The notes under the pieces were generated by a model. It saw only the letters and a program-made list of their open reading frames with translations. It was not told the origin of the DNA and made no database searches. A DNA stretch of 7,357 nucleotides from Methanomicrobiales archaeon (GTDB lineage: Archaea > Halobacteriota > Syntropharchaeia > Alkanophagales > Methanospirareceae). Shown one piece after another: positions 6,015 to 7,357 of this stretch. The position numbers and the translations under genes were made by a program. Position 1 is the first letter of the stretch. Each line of letters opens with the position of its first letter. The stretch is from the NCBI GenBank assembly GCA_003160755.1, contig QEXZ01000007.1:12932-20288 (forward strand), given 5' to 3'.

Positions 6015-6536
6015 ATGGAGGGATTATGGGATAGGTTAAAAGGAGACGCAGAAGCAGAAAGAGAAGCGGATAAAGAGATGAGTGTAACACTGGTCGGCGC
6101 AAAGCTGGCGAAAGCAGGCGAAGAGTTCATATTTTTAGGGCTTCCGGAGAAATGTGAAGAGTGTAAATTAAAGAAATCCTGTGCGAACCTTGAGGTTGGG
6201 AGAAGGTACAGGATAGAGCACGTAAGAGATGAAATAAAGCACGATTGTTACATTCATGAAGACGGTGTGCGTGTGGTAGAAGTAACAGAACCGTCTGTAA
6301 AAGTAGCGATAGAAGCGAAAAGCGCTTTGAAAGGCGCTAAAATTGTTTTTGAGCCTGTGGATTGTGAAGAAACCGATTACGAGCTGTTTGATTTATGCCA
6401 TCCATCAGGTCTAAAAAAAGGAGATAGATGCACAATTTTGGATGTAATAGGCGATGCCCCAGGCGAAAATAAAAGTTTGAAGGGGCAGGGGTTGAAATTG
6501 GTGGAAGTAATGAGGGAAGGCAAGAAGAAATTCTAA
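6015..6536 (+). CDS. UPF0179 family protein, cysteine-rich, unknown function
   Basis: A conserved archaeal protein with no assigned reaction. The family pattern is clear: VTLVGAKLAKAGEEFIF (24-40), EKCEECKLKKSC (45-56), NLEVGRRYRIEHVRD (58-72), HDCYIHEDGVRVVEV (76-90), IVFEPVDC (110-117), FDLCHPSGLKKGDRCTIL (125-142). Cysteines at 47, 50, 56, 78, 117 and 128 occupy the conserved segments and suggest a bound zinc or iron-sulphur centre; the ligand set is inferred. C139 is less certain. At 173 residues it is somewhat longer than I recall for the family. The excess is a charged N-terminal stretch (1-21), and ATG at 6078 (M22, just before SVTLVG) is a credible alternative start. The charged Lys-rich tail is variable. 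No membrane segment or signal peptide. The upstream spacer is an inverted-repeat element whose right arm lies within 10 bases of the ATG. Confidence 0.88.
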   Translation: MEGLWDRLKGDAEAEREADKEMSVTLVGAKLAKAGEEFIFLGLPEKCEECKLKKSCANLEVGRRYRIEHVRDEIKHDCYIHEDGVRVVEVTEPSVKVAIEAKSALKGAKIVFEPVDCEETDYELFDLCHPSGLKKGDRCTILDVIGDAPGENKSLKGQGLKLVEVMREGKKKF

Positions 6537-6639
6537 GCCCAAATATTATCAAACCTCGACTAAAACCGTTTCTTTTAGAAACAGAAAAGCAGCTTTTAAA
6601 TATTTCTTTGGTAAACCTTTCTTTTTAAAAGAAAGGTTT
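6537..6639. promoter_or_regulatory. Spacer and promoter upstream of the marker-12 gene
   Basis: About 100 AT-rich bases. A small hairpin lies at 6568-6582 (GTTTCT, TTT loop, AGAAAC). TTTAAATA (6595-6602) is a good TATA-like box and would start transcription near 6625, giving a leader of about 15 bases. That leader would contain GAAAGG (6631-6636), a ribosome-binding-like purine run very close (3 bases) to the ATG. The box is inferred from sequence and spacing. Confidence 0.5.
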
Positions 6640-6640
6640 A
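6612..6640. repeat. 14-bp perfect palindrome ending on the first base of a start codon (copy 2)
   Basis: TAAACCTTTCTTTT (6612-6625) and AAAAGAAAGGTTTA (6627-6640) are exact reverse complements separated by one T; as a hairpin the innermost pairs would open to form the loop. The last base is the A of the marker-12 ATG, and the only purine-rich candidate binding site is inside the right arm. The unit resembles bases 5941-5976. Confidence 0.8.
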
Positions 6641-7357
6641 TGTTCGTAGGAATAGACCACGGGACTGTTGGAATACGATTTGCCGTGTTGGATGAGGGAA
6701 AAGGGGGCAGGGCATCTGTTTTTGAGCTGTCAAGGAAGAAAGCAGCGGAGATAAGCAGTGAGGAGATCATAAGAGAAGTAGAGAAGGGGTTAGAGCTAAA
6801 GACAGAGGAAATAAAACAGGTTGCGCTGACGTATTCGATGGGCGATGGCTTTTCCACGATAAAAGACATTAACAAGGTGCGGAATCGCGGCGTGAAGAGT
6901 GAAGAAGGCGCGGGTGCAAAAGTCGGCGGCGGGACAAACGTGTTTGACGCAATAAAGAATGCAGGCATACCCGCGATAATGATACCGGGGATTCACGCGG
7001 GTAGTGAAACAATAGACCGCAGAATGAAGTTCTTCTCGCATTGCGCAAGCCCGGAAAAGGTGGGCGTTGCATACCACATATATAAAAAGGGATTTGAGAA
7101 CTTCATTTTCGCTGACATCAGCTCTAACACCGTTACGATGTCAGTAGCGGAGGGAAAAATAATAGGTGCAATAGATGCGTGTTTGGGCTCGCCAGGATTG
7201 TATCAAGGTCCAATTGACCTACAGATGATAAGAGAAATCGACGAGGGGGAGATAACGGCAAACGAAGCATTTTCAAATTCCGGTGTCTTGCGTAAGAACT
7301 GGACGAACGTAAGCGCAGGAAACGAAGATTTGGCTATGGATGCGCTCTCTTTGTTTG
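6640..7357 (+). CDS. Methanogenesis marker protein 12, ASKHA-fold, partial at window edge
   Basis: The 3' end lies beyond the window; 239 codons are present without a stop, and the family is roughly 320 residues by recollection. The N terminus MFVGIDHGTVGIRFAVLD is the first phosphate-binding hairpin of the acetate kinase/sugar kinase/Hsp70 (ASKHA) fold. Further family segments are ALTYSMGDGFSTI (62-74), NRGV (82-85), GAGAKVGGGTNVFDAI (90-105), IPGIHAGSETIDRRMKFFSH (115-134), CASPEKVGVAY (135-145), the second phosphate motif FIFADISSNTVTMSV (155-169), GAIDACLGSPGLYQGPIDL (176-194) and ITANEAFSNSGV (205-216). The family was defined as restricted to methanogenic archaea and is also expected in their anaerobic methanotroph relatives. 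The substrate is unknown; a phosphotransfer role is inferred from the fold. The ATG is fixed by the conserved MFVGID start. Confidence 0.9.
   Translation, partial: MFVGIDHGTVGIRFAVLDEGKGGRASVFELSRKKAAEISSEEIIREVEKGLELKTEEIKQVALTYSMGDGFSTIKDINKVRNRGVKSEEGAGAKVGGGTNVFDAIKNAGIPAIMIPGIHAGSETIDRRMKFFSHCASPEKVGVAYHIYKKGFENFIFADISSNTVTMSVAEGKIIGAIDACLGSPGLYQGPIDLQMIREIDEGEITANEAFSNSGVLRKNWTNVSAGNEDLAMDALSLF

Noticed and set aside
6549..7077. Minus-strand frames opposite the marker-12 gene
   Set aside because: The plus strand in the same region encodes a continuous protein with clear family motifs; the antisense products have no such features.

Overview
The window reads as a piece of archaeal chromosome from a methane-metabolising euryarchaeon in the broad sense (methanogen or ANME-type methanotroph). 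Supporting genes are an archaeal-type ribosomal protein uS2, a glycerol-1-phosphate dehydrogenase (the enzyme that defines archaeal membrane lipids), an RPA-associated protein of the kind found in euryarchaea, a UPF0179 protein, and at the right edge the start of methanogenesis marker protein 12. Spacers are AT-rich with TATA-like boxes, and coding regions use AGA/AGG and ATA codons freely. The sequence alone does not fix the genus; an ANME-1 or Methanosarcina-related lineage is a guess.

Layout. Bases 30-2072 (minus strand) encode a full-length bacterial-type NAD+-dependent DNA ligase (LigA), which is unusual in archaea. A roughly 90-base AT-rich divergent promoter region separates it from rpsB (2164-2808) and a MEMO1-family gene (2811-3620). 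These two are two bases apart and form a pair conserved in many archaea. Bases 3621-3824 hold a nested inverted-repeat element and then TATA-like boxes for an RPA-associated OB-fold protein with a C-terminal winged helix (3825-4652). egsA (4760-5833) follows with its own promoter-like sequence. Bases 5834-6014 form a second inverted-repeat spacer with two internal hairpins. UPF0179 (6015-6536) follows, then a third hairpin-bearing spacer whose last palindrome runs into the start codon of the marker-12 gene (6640 to the window end, partial).

How the genes relate. This is mostly a row of conserved archaeal housekeeping genes: DNA sealing and ssDNA binding (ligA, RPA-associated), translation (rpsB), lipid backbone synthesis (egsA), and three conserved genes whose roles are poorly defined (MEMO, UPF0179, marker 12). 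Only rpsB-MEMO looks like a tight operon; the rest are separated by spacers of about 100-200 bases.

I see no CRISPR array, transposase, toxin-antitoxin, defence island, tRNA or rRNA, and no convincing new multi-gene system. The signals most worth following are the archaeal LigA, the family of intergenic inverted repeats that recurs in three spacers, and the palindrome at the marker-12 start codon.
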